DNA of 64,000 nt. Origin: Phycisphaerales bacterium UBA5793. Lineage in GTDB: Bacteria > Planctomycetota > Phycisphaerae > Phycisphaerales > UBA5793. The DNA lies in assembly GCA_002418285.1 (NCBI GenBank), contig DIDT01000049.1, forward strand, positions 1-64,000. Reading direction: 5' to 3'. The notes beneath the pieces are model-generated. The model was given only the letters and a program-made list of their open reading frames with translations. It was not told the DNA's origin and ran no database searches. The translations under genes were made by a program, and so were the position numbers. Numbering within the stretch: position 1 is the stretch's first letter; every line of letters begins with the position of its first letter. Shown here one piece after another: positions 34,668-44,326 of the stretch.

Positions 34668-36137
34668 CTACTCTGGTCGAATCGCGTTGAGCGCTTCAGG
34701 TGGGGAACTGCCGCCCTCGGTTGAGTGCGCAAACAGAAGATACGGCCTCGATTCGCCTGCCTCATCAGCGCGCATCTCAGGTGTGATGCGCTCATAGCGA
34801 AAGCGCTGGCCAGACTCTGGATCGATCAGGATGTCTGCATCAACATCGCCAAGTTCGTTCAGGGACTCCGGCCACGCGCCATCGTGTGCCGCGCGATAGG
34901 TCTCAATCGCAAGCATGAGTCGTACGACCCTGACGTGTCGAATCGCATCGATGCACTGGGCCAGCGTGCGGGCATGCGACACCGAGACCATGAGAGCAAA
35001 TACCTCGTTGTTGTCCAGTGACTCCTGCCAATCATCATCAGCGCCTGCGGCCAGCTCGGACCAACGCTCGGGCGGGCCGGCGCAGACGGTGGACCAGGTG
35101 GTGGTCCATTTCTCGATGTCAGCCACCGTCGCGCGACGCGAGGGGAGCGTGATCGCGCGAAGATCCCTCAGTCGATCCCACACACTTGGCGGCTCAATCG
35201 ATGAAATCTCGGTCACGCCACTGATGGACCCGGCCACTGCGGACGGGATCTGAGAAAGCGAGGCAAACCCGACTCCGAATCCGTTGTCGGTATACCAGTG
35301 CTGCACGGCGTCGAGCATCAGCAGTCGCTCGACTTCCACGACGGTCGAATACTGCGTCAGCCACAATGTTCGCTTTGCGAGGATGTTGTCGAGAGCGGTC
35401 AGTTTTCCCGCTTCGATGACTCCCTCAAGCAATTCAAACTGCAATTCGTCGAGAGGAATTCGGAGCATGCGCATCGCTTTCCCATACTCCACCGATATTC
35501 CCTGCGCAGCCAACATCTGCGGCCCGGCCAACGCGGCATCAAACATCTGCGAATGAACTGCCCAGTCTGATTCGGTCGATGCGAGCCTCATACAGCCCGT
35601 CAGCGCGTCGTTGATCTCCGAGGCTCCTGACAAGTCGGCGTCGAGTGTGCCGAACAGCAACACGTTGCCGAAGTCCGGGTCGGGAGTCGGCGGCTCGCAG
35701 ACCGCGCGCTCGATCGAAGCGGCTTTCACCATCATCGCGAATACCCCTTGCGCCTGCAAGAGCCGAATCTGCTCTCGTTCCAGGGTCCAGCGCGCAGGGT
35801 CGGGCGGGCCATGGAGCATTCGCGAATAATCCCAAAACATGTCGGCGCCGGTGTTTGGCTCCGCCAACTCATTGATCTCCTCCAGGCGGGCCTTGGCAAC
35901 GTCGGCGGCGATTCCCATCGCCTCAGCGTAGATTGGCCACGCGTTCTGACTGGACGCGGGCTGATTCGATGCGACAACTTCGCGCATCAGGGCTGCGTAG
36001 TCCGTGCTCGGAGTGACAACTCCAAACGCAACCTTCCAGAGTTGCATGAGCAGCCAGATGAAACACAACAGTACGACGCCACCGACAAGCATCCGGCGCT
36101 TTCGTCGCCGTAGCGGAGTGTCTGTACAAACGCCCAT
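34668..36137 (-). CDS. Membrane-anchored protein of unknown function with pseudopilin-like tail motif
   Basis: This 489-residue protein has an N-terminal anchor (MLVGGVVLLCFIWLLMQLWKV) after a basic RRRKRR stretch, and a long helical domain. A C-terminal block, RLMLAIETYRAAHDGAWPES followed by an acidic loop and IDPESGQRFRYE, resembles the YP-x-L-x-x-L / DPFTG-x-x-x-Y element common at the end of planctomycete pseudopilin-like proteins. I do not recognise the central domain. ATG at 36137 with AGGA upstream is preferred over a GTG at 36170. It is convergent with the UDP-glucuronate decarboxylase. Confidence 0.6.
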   Translation of the reverse strand: MGVCTDTPLRRRKRRMLVGGVVLLCFIWLLMQLWKVAFGVVTPSTDYAALMREVVASNQPASSQNAWPIYAEAMGIAADVAKARLEEINELAEPNTGADMFWDYSRMLHGPPDPARWTLEREQIRLLQAQGVFAMMVKAASIERAVCEPPTPDPDFGNVLLFGTLDADLSGASEINDALTGCMRLASTESDWAVHSQMFDAALAGPQMLAAQGISVEYGKAMRMLRIPLDELQFELLEGVIEAGKLTALDNILAKRTLWLTQYSTVVEVERLLMLDAVQHWYTDNGFGVGFASLSQIPSAVAGSISGVTEISSIEPPSVWDRLRDLRAITLPSRRATVADIEKWTTTWSTVCAGPPERWSELAAGADDDWQESLDNNEVFALMVSVSHARTLAQCIDAIRHVRVVRLMLAIETYRAAHDGAWPESLNELGDVDADILIDPESGQRFRYERITPEMRADEAGESRPYLLFAHSTEGGSSPPEALNAIRPE

Positions 36138-36185
36138 GGCAACCGATCCTAGCGCGTTGAGGTGAATCACTGCGTCGAAGCAGTT

Positions 36186-36986
36186 TTAGCGACTAATCGG
36201 CAGACGCAGGACGGCACTTGGCATGACCATCGCACTGTCAGTATGTCCGGCAACGGTGCGACCATCAATGTTGATGACGCCGTGCATGTGCACTGACGTG
36301 CCGTGATGAGTCATGACGCCACCCGACTCGGCGGCGTAGAAGCCGACCAGCACCGCCGGGCCGGCCTTCGGACTCGACCACTCCCACGGCTGAGCCTCCA
36401 TGGTGGCGGGATCGGTGGCGATCGGGCAGTAGCCGTTGATGACGTGCAGATCGGCGCGGATGGCGTCCCCTTCGATCACGAATGGAAACGGCTGACTCGT
36501 GTCGATGCCGAGTGCGCGTGCAGTCTGTTCGATGTACGATTCGAGCGCGTCTCCCTCGACCTCCATCGTGACTGGAATCGACTCCCACTTATCAACATGA
36601 GTCAGCGTGAGGAGCGTGGCCTGATCCTGAGAGGCGGGCAGTGGGCCGCTCATTTTGACATCACCGTCCACCACGCGGGCCACCCAAACGTCGCCATCGA
36701 CGATGGTGATCTCGCCGGCAAGACCTTCGAGTGCGCCCACGGCATAGGCATGTGGCCGGGCCACCGCTTTGGATAGACACACACGAGCTTCGGTGTGACC
36801 GTCGCGCATGACCTCGCGCATCACGCCGTACTGCTCGACTTTCGTTCCACTGGTCGCACAGCCTGAGAGCGCAACACCGCACATCGCGATCAATATCGCG
36901 ATCGCTGCACAAGTGAACGCGGCGTCGAACAATCTCTTGCCCGCAGAACGAAGGTTGAGCAGCGTTGCGTTGGTGTTGTGTGTCAT
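36186..36986 (-). CDS. Acetolactate-decarboxylase-like lipoprotein
   Basis: This 266-residue protein has a lipoprotein signal (AMCGVALSGC, Cys43). Then comes the block YAVGALEGLAGEITIVDGDV, and later THHGTSVHMHGVI with GRTVAGHTDSAM. These resemble the GALEGLxGE element and zinc-binding H-x-H ... H pattern (His233, His235, His248) of alpha-acetolactate decarboxylase. Known BudA enzymes are cytoplasmic or secreted; a lipid-anchored member would be unusual. The spacing from the second to third histidine (13) is longer than the roughly 11 of the bacillary enzyme, so activity is not certain. Confidence 0.55.
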   Translation of the reverse strand: MTHNTNATLLNLRSAGKRLFDAAFTCAAIAILIAMCGVALSGCATSGTKVEQYGVMREVMRDGHTEARVCLSKAVARPHAYAVGALEGLAGEITIVDGDVWVARVVDGDVKMSGPLPASQDQATLLTLTHVDKWESIPVTMEVEGDALESYIEQTARALGIDTSQPFPFVIEGDAIRADLHVINGYCPIATDPATMEAQPWEWSSPKAGPAVLVGFYAAESGGVMTHHGTSVHMHGVINIDGRTVAGHTDSAMVMPSAVLRLPISR

Positions 36987-37015
36987 GCTCTACAGTATCC
37001 GACCTACTCCTGCCG

Positions 37016-37978
37016 CTACGCCAGATCCAGCCGGGGATGCGGATGCATCCAGCGTTGCCAGAGCGCCTGAAAGCCCTCATCATCAACGCCTCGGCGAAAT
37101 CGCATCAGCAGGTAGCCCTGCGGCCCAAGCAGTTCGACGCTCAACCCATTGCCGTTTGGAACGGGTCGAATGAGCATGGCGGAACACGCCACTGTCCATC
37201 GCCGACCGTTGCGGTCCGTAACGACTCCCGGCCCCGCCACCGGCGCCAAACTCTCTCCGAGGCGCAAGTCACAGAAGCGGGAAGCGCCGAAGAGCACCAT
37301 GCCGACAGTGAGCACCACCATGGGGAGGAATCGGGCCTGGCCGGCCAGCGCCTGCCTGCCGAAGACGACGATGGGAACAACCATCAACGTGAGAGAAATC
37401 GCTTCGAATCGCCCGACCGGTACGCGGCTGTGAACCCGCTCCGGCTCAAGCATGTCACTGATGATCGGAAGGGCTTCGAGCGATTGGCGAAGTGAGGACT
37501 CTGCAACTGTGTAGTTGCAAGCGAGCCCGCCCGATTCGAGGCGAGGCAGAAAGTCTGACCCGCGCCGATCCGGCCATCCAAGCGGGTTCACCCGGCCGAA
37601 GCCGGAGGACGCAATCAGCGAGTGCCGGATGTGATCAGCTTTGACGGACAGTCTGTTACTCTGGAGCGCCAGCCGCGAGGCGGCGCGTGAGGCGCGAAGC
37701 ACACACCAACAACCGATCCGCCATGCCACGACCACAAATGCCGCCAATCCAAAGGAGATGGCGAACGATTGCTGCTGCGCCGCCCACGTGTTGCCAAGTC
37801 GAGCGGAGAGGAGGATGAGCGCGGCATAGCCAAATGTTCCATAGATGATGAACTCAATCCACAGGGGATACGGCGTTTGAAGCGACGTCGGCAGTGCGGC
37901 AATCCACACGACTGGCCGGCGCGCATCGCATTCGGTTGCCGCTTCGCCGGAGTCGAGATGGTCGCTTCGGGAGTTCAC
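37016..37978 (-). CDS. Membrane protein, HPHPR-tail family, paralogue 1
   Basis: This 320-residue protein has two hydrophobic segments near residues 45-95 and two more near 200-235. Its C-terminal domain of about 70 residues begins GVVTDRNGRRWTV and ends ALWQRWMHPHPRLDL. The same C-terminal domain occurs in the next gene and in the last gene of the window. Function is unknown. Start is a GTG at 37978; no strong ribosome-binding site. It lies 30 bp before the acetolactate-decarboxylase-like gene's start. Confidence 0.6.
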   Translation of the reverse strand: MNSRSDHLDSGEAATECDARRPVVWIAALPTSLQTPYPLWIEFIIYGTFGYAALILLSARLGNTWAAQQQSFAISFGLAAFVVVAWRIGCWCVLRASRAASRLALQSNRLSVKADHIRHSLIASSGFGRVNPLGWPDRRGSDFLPRLESGGLACNYTVAESSLRQSLEALPIISDMLEPERVHSRVPVGRFEAISLTLMVVPIVVFGRQALAGQARFLPMVVLTVGMVLFGASRFCDLRLGESLAPVAGPGVVTDRNGRRWTVACSAMLIRPVPNGNGLSVELLGPQGYLLMRFRRGVDDEGFQALWQRWMHPHPRLDLA

Positions 37979-38008
37979 GCGAACGGATGGTAGTCCGTCA
38001 TCGCAATG

Positions 38009-38995
38009 TCACACCAGATCCGGTCGGGGGTGCGGGTGCATCCAGCGTTGCCAGAGCATCCGCAGGCCCGGATCATCAATGCCGTGGAACTGCATGGCGG
38101 CATGGCCGTCGGGGCCGATGAGTTCGGCGATGATGACGCGATGGAACGCGATCTTGAGCGGGTAGAGATAGAGCGTAGAGTCGAGGACCGTCCAGCGGCG
38201 ACCTTTGTGATCCGAATAGACGCCCATTCCCATGACCGGCGCTCTGGCCTCCTCCAGATGGATTCCAAAGGACTTGAGCAGTTGCATGCCGAGTACCGCC
38301 AGGACGAACACGAACATGGCGGCCTGGATCCAGTCACCCGAGAGTGAACTGTTGACCACCATCCAGACCAACAGGGCAATGATGCCGAGTTGTATCCAGT
38401 AGGATCGAGAGCCGCGTGGCACGGCGCTTTGGAGTCGCTCGGGTTCGACGAACTCGCCAGGCACTTCGATCGTCCGGATCGACTCTTCAAGCTGATCCTG
38501 CACGATCACCAGAGCGCCCGGCAGCCCGGACTCGCGAAGCAACTGCTGAAAGCGGCTGCGCCATGGCTCCCGAGCGCGCCCGCCGTACCAGCGCACCCGC
38601 GACACTCCGCCGACCTCAAGTAGCGCCAGCCGGGCTTTCGTCGACTCATCCTGCTCAGTGGACTCGCCACTGGACTGCTTGCGACGCTCAACCCGCCAGG
38701 CGCGGTGGTACCGAATAAGGCGAGGGAGCCACAGGATGAGAAAGAAGGCGAATTGCATGCCGACAATCAGCGCCACCAATCCGATAGACAGCCCTCCGCG
38801 CAAGCGCATCAGGATGCTGGCCGCGACGAGAAGGAAACCCACGTAGATGCCAAGGACTCGCAGGCCGCCGACGATCTGGTTGTAGAAGGAGAAGGTGGTG
38901 GAGCCACTGAAGGAGTGGACGACCACGACAGGTGGCAGGCCGATGGGCGGCGCGGTGGGCGTCACATCAGGCGAACGTGCTGGCGCATCGGTCAT
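38009..38995 (-). CDS. Membrane protein, HPHPR-tail family, paralogue 2
   Basis: This 328-residue paralogue of the adjacent gene has a proline-rich N-terminus, paired membrane segments at about 45-100 and 200-240, and the C-terminal domain GVYSDHKGRRWTVLDS through MLWQRWMHPHPRPDL. A cytoplasmic-looking charged loop (RVERRKQSSGESTEQDESTK) separates the membrane pairs. Function is unknown. The stop is 30 bp before the GTG start of paralogue 1, so the two form a tandem pair. Confidence 0.62.
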   Translation of the reverse strand: MTDAPARSPDVTPTAPPIGLPPVVVVHSFSGSTTFSFYNQIVGGLRVLGIYVGFLLVAASILMRLRGGLSIGLVALIVGMQFAFFLILWLPRLIRYHRAWRVERRKQSSGESTEQDESTKARLALLEVGGVSRVRWYGGRAREPWRSRFQQLLRESGLPGALVIVQDQLEESIRTIEVPGEFVEPERLQSAVPRGSRSYWIQLGIIALLVWMVVNSSLSGDWIQAAMFVFVLAVLGMQLLKSFGIHLEEARAPVMGMGVYSDHKGRRWTVLDSTLYLYPLKIAFHRVIIAELIGPDGHAAMQFHGIDDPGLRMLWQRWMHPHPRPDLV

Positions 38996-39115
38996 GCAGG
39001 AGGCATTGTATCCAACAGGCCGGAGGTATTGTCGGTGCGCAGCAGACCATCAGCGCTCGTTCGCGGTACGGGACGCACCTCACGGCTTGATTCACGGCGC
39101 AGCGTTGACTCGACC

Positions 39116-39334
39116 TCACGCGATGCGATCCAGCGCGTAGATCGCACCGAAGATGCAGACGAAAACCAGCCACAGCACCAGCAGCGAACTGATGAAGTAG
39201 GGATAGACGAGCAGCACCAGGCCGGTGCCGAGTGTGCGAAGGTCGGCTTCCTTGCGGCCGTGGTTGAACATCACCAGTCCGACGAGGCCGATGACGGTTG
39301 CGGACAGAAGCAGCCAGGGATTGGTCAGGTCCAT
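39116..39334 (-). CDS. Small two-helix membrane protein
   Basis: This 72-residue protein is almost entirely two membrane helices (PWLLLSATVIGLVGLVMFNH and VYPYFISSLLVLWLVFVCIF) joined by a charged loop (GRKEADLRTLGTG). The ATG at 39334 follows a GAGGA Shine-Dalgarno; the frame continues 53 codons upstream but that part looks non-coding. Function is unknown. It resembles small planctomycete hypothetical membrane proteins only in general layout. Confidence 0.55.
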   Translation of the reverse strand: MDLTNPWLLLSATVIGLVGLVMFNHGRKEADLRTLGTGLVLLVYPYFISSLLVLWLVFVCIFGAIYALDRIA

Positions 39335-39559
39335 GAGAGAGATCCTCGCGCGAGGGTAATCGCGACAGGTCGTGCAGCCGGGCAAGGCGCCATCTGCAGC
39401 CGACGGTGTCGATCCCTGCACCATCGACTGGCGCTGTGCGAAGTAGAAGGTGGCGTGGCCAACCACGCAAAAGAAGTTGCGGGAAGTCGTCATGAACGGA
39501 CAGCGCCGTTATCGCGTCCGATAGAAGCGAAGTCCGCCACAGCAAGTGCGATCCAACCT

Positions 39560-41047
39560 TCAGCGAATCTTCGACACGTTACTTGTCGTGCAGTTGGACG
39601 GGTCGAGCAACTGGAGATAGCCGCCGCACGCGGATGGGCCGGCGTTGGTGGTGAGGGTTCGCGTGCCGCGCGGACCCGAGGCGCCGCGGTAGGCGACGCG
39701 CAGTTGCGAAGCGCCGAGCCCCAGCGCCGTTCCCTGACACGGGTTGCCTTGCGGAATGACGAACGAGCCCGTGTTGGCCGCGAAGATCAGCGCGATTTGT
39801 CCGCTGGGCGTGGCTCCATACCAGGTGATGCGTAGTGGTCCACCACCGGGGCAGGCGCCATCGGCCGCCAACGCGAGTTGCGGCACCTGGAGCAGAATCG
39901 AGATCGAGGGTGTATCCCCGAGATTGCGGCAGGTGATGAGCAGGTCATCAAAACCGTCCTCGTTCATGTCGGCGGTCGCAATCGCCGTGGGCTGCGGGCC
40001 GGCGGCCCATTCGGCGCGCGGCAGGAGTGCGCCGCTGCCTTCACCACTGTTCAGGAACACTTCGGCGCCGGTCGAGTCGCTCGTGGAGACGCAGACATCG
40101 ACGTAACCATCGCGATTGAGGTCGCTCAGCGCCACGCCGGTGATGCCTGAGCCTGCGGTGTAGGGCACATTGGATGAGAAGCCATCGACGCCGTTGCCCA
40201 GGCAAACAATGAACCTGTTGGTGTACTGTTCACTGGTCACGATGTCCGCGATGCCATCGCCGTTGACATCGCCGGCGGCAACGCGATTCTTGAGATCCGA
40301 TCCGCCGGTACTCGCGTAGAGATTAAATATCCCTCCGCCGTTGTTGGTGAACACGGTGACACCCGAGTAGTGCGAAACGGCAAGATCGGTCTTCCCATCG
40401 CGATTGAAATCGGCAGTGCAGATGTCAGTCGCCAGGAGCCCTGCTGCGTCGGGCACGTTGGAGGCGGGGCCGAAGGTGCCATCACCGTTGCCCATAAACA
40501 GCGTCACGCCGTAGGTCACGTTGTTGGCCACCCCGATATCGTCCTTACCGTCGCCGTTCCAATCGCCAACCACGGCCGCGATTGGAAAGCGGCCGGCGCT
40601 CAAACTCGCCATCGGAGCGAAGTTTCCATTGCCGCTCCCGGCGTAGACGTTGACGGTTGTGACGCCGTTGCCACCTGCGGCGCCGACGATGTCGCGACGC
40701 TGGTCGCGATTGAAGTCACCAGAAGCAATCCCCCACCACTGGTGGGTGTTGGCGAAGTCGGTGTTGTCCACGAGCGCACCGGTTCCATCGCCGAAGAGCA
40801 CGGTCAGCAGACCGGGGCTGCTGTCGGTGCCGCTCATAGCGACGATGATGTCTGTGTGCCCGTCGTTGTTGAAGTCGCCGGTTGCAACGCGGCGGGGCTC
40901 ACTGTTGGATGCCTCGTATGAGACCATCGGCTCGAACTGCACGTGCGGCGTCTGCGCGGCGACCGGCAGAGCCGCAAGCAAGAGCAAACCGAGCGCCGTG
41001 AAATCGTGGCACAGCGGGTGGCGCAGAATAGACGGCAGGCGAAACAT
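39560..41047 (-). CDS. Secreted VCBS/FG-GAP repeat protein with Cys-rich C-terminal module
   Basis: This 495-residue protein has a signal peptide (TALGLLLLAALPVAAQ) and then VCBS-type propeller repeats each centred on a calcium-loop-like GDFNxDGxxDI (VATGDFNNDGHTDIIVA, GIASGDFNRDQRRDIVG, AGDVNGDGIADIVTS). Residues 399-495 are the shared module with cysteines at 399, 437, 474 and 486 (SACGGYLQLLDPSNCTTSN). The ATG at 41047 has GGAG upstream and starts the signal peptide cleanly. It is likely a calcium-binding surface propeller. Confidence 0.85.
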   Translation of the reverse strand: MFRLPSILRHPLCHDFTALGLLLLAALPVAAQTPHVQFEPMVSYEASNSEPRRVATGDFNNDGHTDIIVAMSGTDSSPGLLTVLFGDGTGALVDNTDFANTHQWWGIASGDFNRDQRRDIVGAAGGNGVTTVNVYAGSGNGNFAPMASLSAGRFPIAAVVGDWNGDGKDDIGVANNVTYGVTLFMGNGDGTFGPASNVPDAAGLLATDICTADFNRDGKTDLAVSHYSGVTVFTNNGGGIFNLYASTGGSDLKNRVAAGDVNGDGIADIVTSEQYTNRFIVCLGNGVDGFSSNVPYTAGSGITGVALSDLNRDGYVDVCVSTSDSTGAEVFLNSGEGSGALLPRAEWAAGPQPTAIATADMNEDGFDDLLITCRNLGDTPSISILLQVPQLALAADGACPGGGPLRITWYGATPSGQIALIFAANTGSFVIPQGNPCQGTALGLGASQLRVAYRGASGPRGTRTLTTNAGPSACGGYLQLLDPSNCTTSNVSKIR

Positions 41048-41231
41048 GCGGTCAGTCTCCGTGGTGGCCGGCATCACGCAAAAGGCGAGATCCAACCACC
41101 ACTATCTTAACGCGTATTCGATCGCCATATTGGACAATTATTTCTTCGAAGGCGGTTTCGAACGAATCTGACCGTGGGGGAGGTCCGGAAACGGAAAACG
41201 ACCCTGTTCGGAAGATGAGATGTCGCGCCAA

Positions 41232-42359
41232 TCAGCCCTTGAGCGATTCAGGATTGAGTCCCTTGAGATCGTCAACGACGAACAGGCCGTCCTTGCGGAT
41301 GATCTCGCCATCGAAAGCGACCGTTCCACCGCCGTAGTCCGGGCGCTGGATCATGACCATGTCCCAGTGAATCTCGGATGCATTGCCGTTGCTCGCCTCG
41401 TCGTAGCACCGGCCGGGGGTGAGGTGGATCGAGCCGGCGATCTTCTCATCAAAGAGGATGTCCTTCATGGGGTGCATGATGTAGGGGTTGAAGCCGATGG
41501 CGAATTCGCCGACGTAGCGGGCGCCGTCGTCGGTATCGAGGATGGAATTGAGCTTGTCGGTTTTGTCGCCGGCCTTGGCATCGACGACTTTGCCGTGTTT
41601 GAAGGTGAGACGGATGTTGTCGAACGTCAGGCCGTTGTAGAGCGTCGCGCAGTTGTACTGGATCACGCCGTTGATGCTCTCACGCACCGGGGCGGTGAAG
41701 CACTCGCCATCGGGAATGTTGCGTCGGCCGCAGCAGGGAATCGCGGGAATGTCCTTGATCGAGAACTTCAGATCCGTATCGCCCGGCCCCTTGAGATGGA
41801 CCTTATCGGTAGCGTTCATGCGGTCGCGCAACTTGAGGCACGCCGACTCCATGCGCGAATAGTCGAGGGTGCAGACATCAAAGTAGAAGTCCTCGAACTG
41901 CTCGGTGCTCATCTGAGCAAGTTGGGCCATGCTGGGTGTGGGCCAGCGGAGCACGCACCAGCGTGTGTGATTGACGCGCTGATCGAAGTGCACCGGCTTG
42001 GCGTAGAGTTTGCCGACCCTCTTCATCTGGTCGTCGTCGATGTCGGACGACTCGCTGACATTCTGCGAGCCGCGCAGGCCGAGATAAGCGGCCATCTGTT
42101 CCATGCGGTTGCGGTCGTAGCCGGCCCATGTTGTGAGTTGATCGTCACCGGCCGCGCGATTGAGTTCGCGCATGATCCGGCCGTTGCGGATCGCGACATG
42201 CGGATTGCCGCCGCGACGCCGGGCCGCGCGAATGCAGGCAATGACCATCTCTTCAGGGAGATCGAAGGCTTCGATGAGGATGTGCTCGCCCTTCTGCAGG
42301 TCGGTCGAAAAGTTGATGAGCAGGTCGGCGAGTTTGCTGTAACGTGGGTCGGCGAGCAT
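41232..42359 (-). CDS. M29 family aminopeptidase
   Basis: This 375-residue metalloaminopeptidase matches the M29 (AmpS/aminopeptidase T) family, which cleaves N-terminal residues using a dinuclear metal site. The metal ligands lie in NIPDGE at 214-219, VGEFAIGFNP, SIHLTPGRCYDEAS and SEIHWDMVMI. The enzyme is cytoplasmic. It sits downstream of the heptose-type bifunctional gene by 111 bp on the same strand; there is no obvious pathway link. Confidence 0.9.
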   Translation of the reverse strand: MLADPRYSKLADLLINFSTDLQKGEHILIEAFDLPEEMVIACIRAARRRGGNPHVAIRNGRIMRELNRAAGDDQLTTWAGYDRNRMEQMAAYLGLRGSQNVSESSDIDDDQMKRVGKLYAKPVHFDQRVNHTRWCVLRWPTPSMAQLAQMSTEQFEDFYFDVCTLDYSRMESACLKLRDRMNATDKVHLKGPGDTDLKFSIKDIPAIPCCGRRNIPDGECFTAPVRESINGVIQYNCATLYNGLTFDNIRLTFKHGKVVDAKAGDKTDKLNSILDTDDGARYVGEFAIGFNPYIMHPMKDILFDEKIAGSIHLTPGRCYDEASNGNASEIHWDMVMIQRPDYGGGTVAFDGEIIRKDGLFVVDDLKGLNPESLKG

Positions 42360-42470
42360 GGTTTCTTCCTTCGTTCGTGGCGAAAGCGGCCGCGCAGCGC
42401 GTGCGACGCGGAATGTCAGGATATGCGCGGATTGAGGGATGAGTCGCGACCGTGGATTCGAAGTCAGCAG

Positions 42471-44069
42471 TTACACCGCCGAGGCGATGAGCAGGTGCCT
42501 TGCGGCGAGGCGTTGCCATTCGCTGCGCAGGCTGGCGGCGCCGACGGCGACGTTGCCGAGTTGCCGCGATTCGATGGAGGCCGCGAGGCTGCCGAGGTAG
42601 CCAGCCTGGACCAGTTCCGCTCCCGCCGTCAGCGCGAGTGTGGCCGTGGAGAGCATGGCATCGCCGCAGCCGAGCGGATCGATTCCGAGGGGGCCGAGGC
42701 CGGGGATGTGATCGCTCTTGAGTCGCGCGGGCAGACCGGCGAGACGAGGTTGGCCGGCGGCGCGACGCGAGAAGGCGATGACGCCCTCGGCACCCATCGT
42801 CACCAGTGCGGCGTTGACACTGGTTCGCTCCAGCCAGCGCCAGACGACAGCGCCGAGCCCCTCGGCGAAATCGCTCATCGCCTCGCGCAGTTCATCTTCA
42901 GTTGGACAGACCAGGTCCATCTGCTGCAGGCGCAACAGGCTGGCGCGCTTGCCGGAGACGTCGCCGGTCATGATGCGCGCAAGCGGTCTCAGCTGATGGA
43001 TGAGTCGATCGAGTGTGGCGGGCGTCAGCAGGCCCTGGCCGAAGTCGGCGAAGATGACACCATCGACGCCGCCATCCTGCGAAGCCGCGTCGACGGCAAG
43101 ATTGACAAACTCCGAGCGGCCGCGCTCGTCGATGGTCATTGGGCGACCGAGATCGACTTTCATGACCTTCTGCGCGCCCACAAGGTAGCGCTGCTTTTCG
43201 GTGATGCACTGGTCGCTTTCCACACTGCGCACCTCGACGCCCTGGGCTCGCAGACGCTCGACCATCAGCACAGCCGCGTCATCGCGCTCCGGCAGGGCCG
43301 TGATCAATTCCGCCTGACCGCCCAGCGAGGCAATGTGGCGGCAGATGATCGCCGCACCGCCGTCGAAGGTCTGACTCTCAATCGGCCGCAATGTCAGCAC
43401 CGGGCTTTCCGATGCGACTTCCGGCCGCTCGCAGTGCACGTAGCGATCAATAATCGGCTCACCGACGACGATGATGCGCTTGCCGGCGAAGTTGTCGACG
43501 ATGGCTTCGAGCGAGGACGGACGCAAGTCGTTGACCTCGCTGAGTTGCTCGAGAGCCCGGTCAATCGGATCGTGGTTGTCGCTCAGCGCGGCGATGAGCG
43601 CGCTCGAACTGAACACGATGTCGCCGCTGGAGAAGACCACGCGCCCGCCGTGGCTCTCGACCGCCTCGCGCTCGGCGAGGAAGCGCGGGTCGCGATTGCT
43701 CTCGTATTCGCGTCCCTTGAGGTAGACATCGGGCTTCACCTGGTTGATGACTTCCAAGGCCGTGGGGTGCGGATCGATGTAGACCCAGTCGACGCAGTTG
43801 AGGGCGGCGAGGTTCTCAGCGCGGAGCGCTTCGGGGATGAGCGGACGGCCGGTGCCCTTGTCGATCATGCTGTCACCCGAGATGGTGACGAGCAGAATGT
43901 CGCCAAGCCGGGCGGCAAAGTCGAGATGCCGCACGTGGCCGGGGTGGACAAGATCGAAGCAGCCGTGGCAGTGGACGATCTGCCGCCCGTGCTCGCGGGC
44001 CTCGCGGCAGCGGGCCAGCAGGGTGGGCAGGCTGAGGATCTTGCTCTGGGTCGAGGCGGAAGGAGCCAT
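42471..44069 (-). CDS. Bifunctional nucleotidyltransferase/PfkB kinase, HldE-like with reversed domain order
   Basis: This 532-residue protein has an N-terminal cytidylyltransferase-like domain (CHGCFDLVHPGHVRHLDFA with HPGH at 42-45; VYLKGREYE) and a C-terminal ribokinase/PfkB domain (IIVVGEPIIDRYVHCERP, TFDGGAAIICRHIASLGG, PLGCGDAMLS with catalytic Asp470). The same two activities, D-glycero-beta-D-manno-heptose kinase and ADP-heptose synthase, are fused in E. coli HldE but with kinase first. So the likely role is ADP-heptose formation, or a related sugar-1-phosphate activation, for surface glycan. The kinase motif has GCGD rather than the usual GAGD. It diverges from GDP-mannose epimerase with 257 bp between starts. 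Confidence 0.82.
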   Translation of the reverse strand: MAPSASTQSKILSLPTLLARCREAREHGRQIVHCHGCFDLVHPGHVRHLDFAARLGDILLVTISGDSMIDKGTGRPLIPEALRAENLAALNCVDWVYIDPHPTALEVINQVKPDVYLKGREYESNRDPRFLAEREAVESHGGRVVFSSGDIVFSSSALIAALSDNHDPIDRALEQLSEVNDLRPSSLEAIVDNFAGKRIIVVGEPIIDRYVHCERPEVASESPVLTLRPIESQTFDGGAAIICRHIASLGGQAELITALPERDDAAVLMVERLRAQGVEVRSVESDQCITEKQRYLVGAQKVMKVDLGRPMTIDERGRSEFVNLAVDAASQDGGVDGVIFADFGQGLLTPATLDRLIHQLRPLARIMTGDVSGKRASLLRLQQMDLVCPTEDELREAMSDFAEGLGAVVWRWLERTSVNAALVTMGAEGVIAFSRRAAGQPRLAGLPARLKSDHIPGLGPLGIDPLGCGDAMLSTATLALTAGAELVQAGYLGSLAASIESRQLGNVAVGAASLRSEWQRLAARHLLIASAV

Positions 44070-44326
44070 TGCCGTCTGTTATCGGCCTGGCGAGGGGTGG
44101 GGATTCAGTTTCGGAGCCAGCGAGGCCGAGGCGCGGACGTTGGATTCCACCAGTCCGGTACGTCAGTGAGGTTCGTGTCTTTCTATCCCTCGCTGGCGCT
44201 TCGGTCTGGTATAGGCCGTGGCGGATTTCGCATGTTACCCCGTCCAATTGCCGATAACACGCAGGGGTGGGCGACGGGTGCCCGCCTGACCAGCGACCCA
44301 CGACAGCAGCAGATTCGGAGCCTCAC

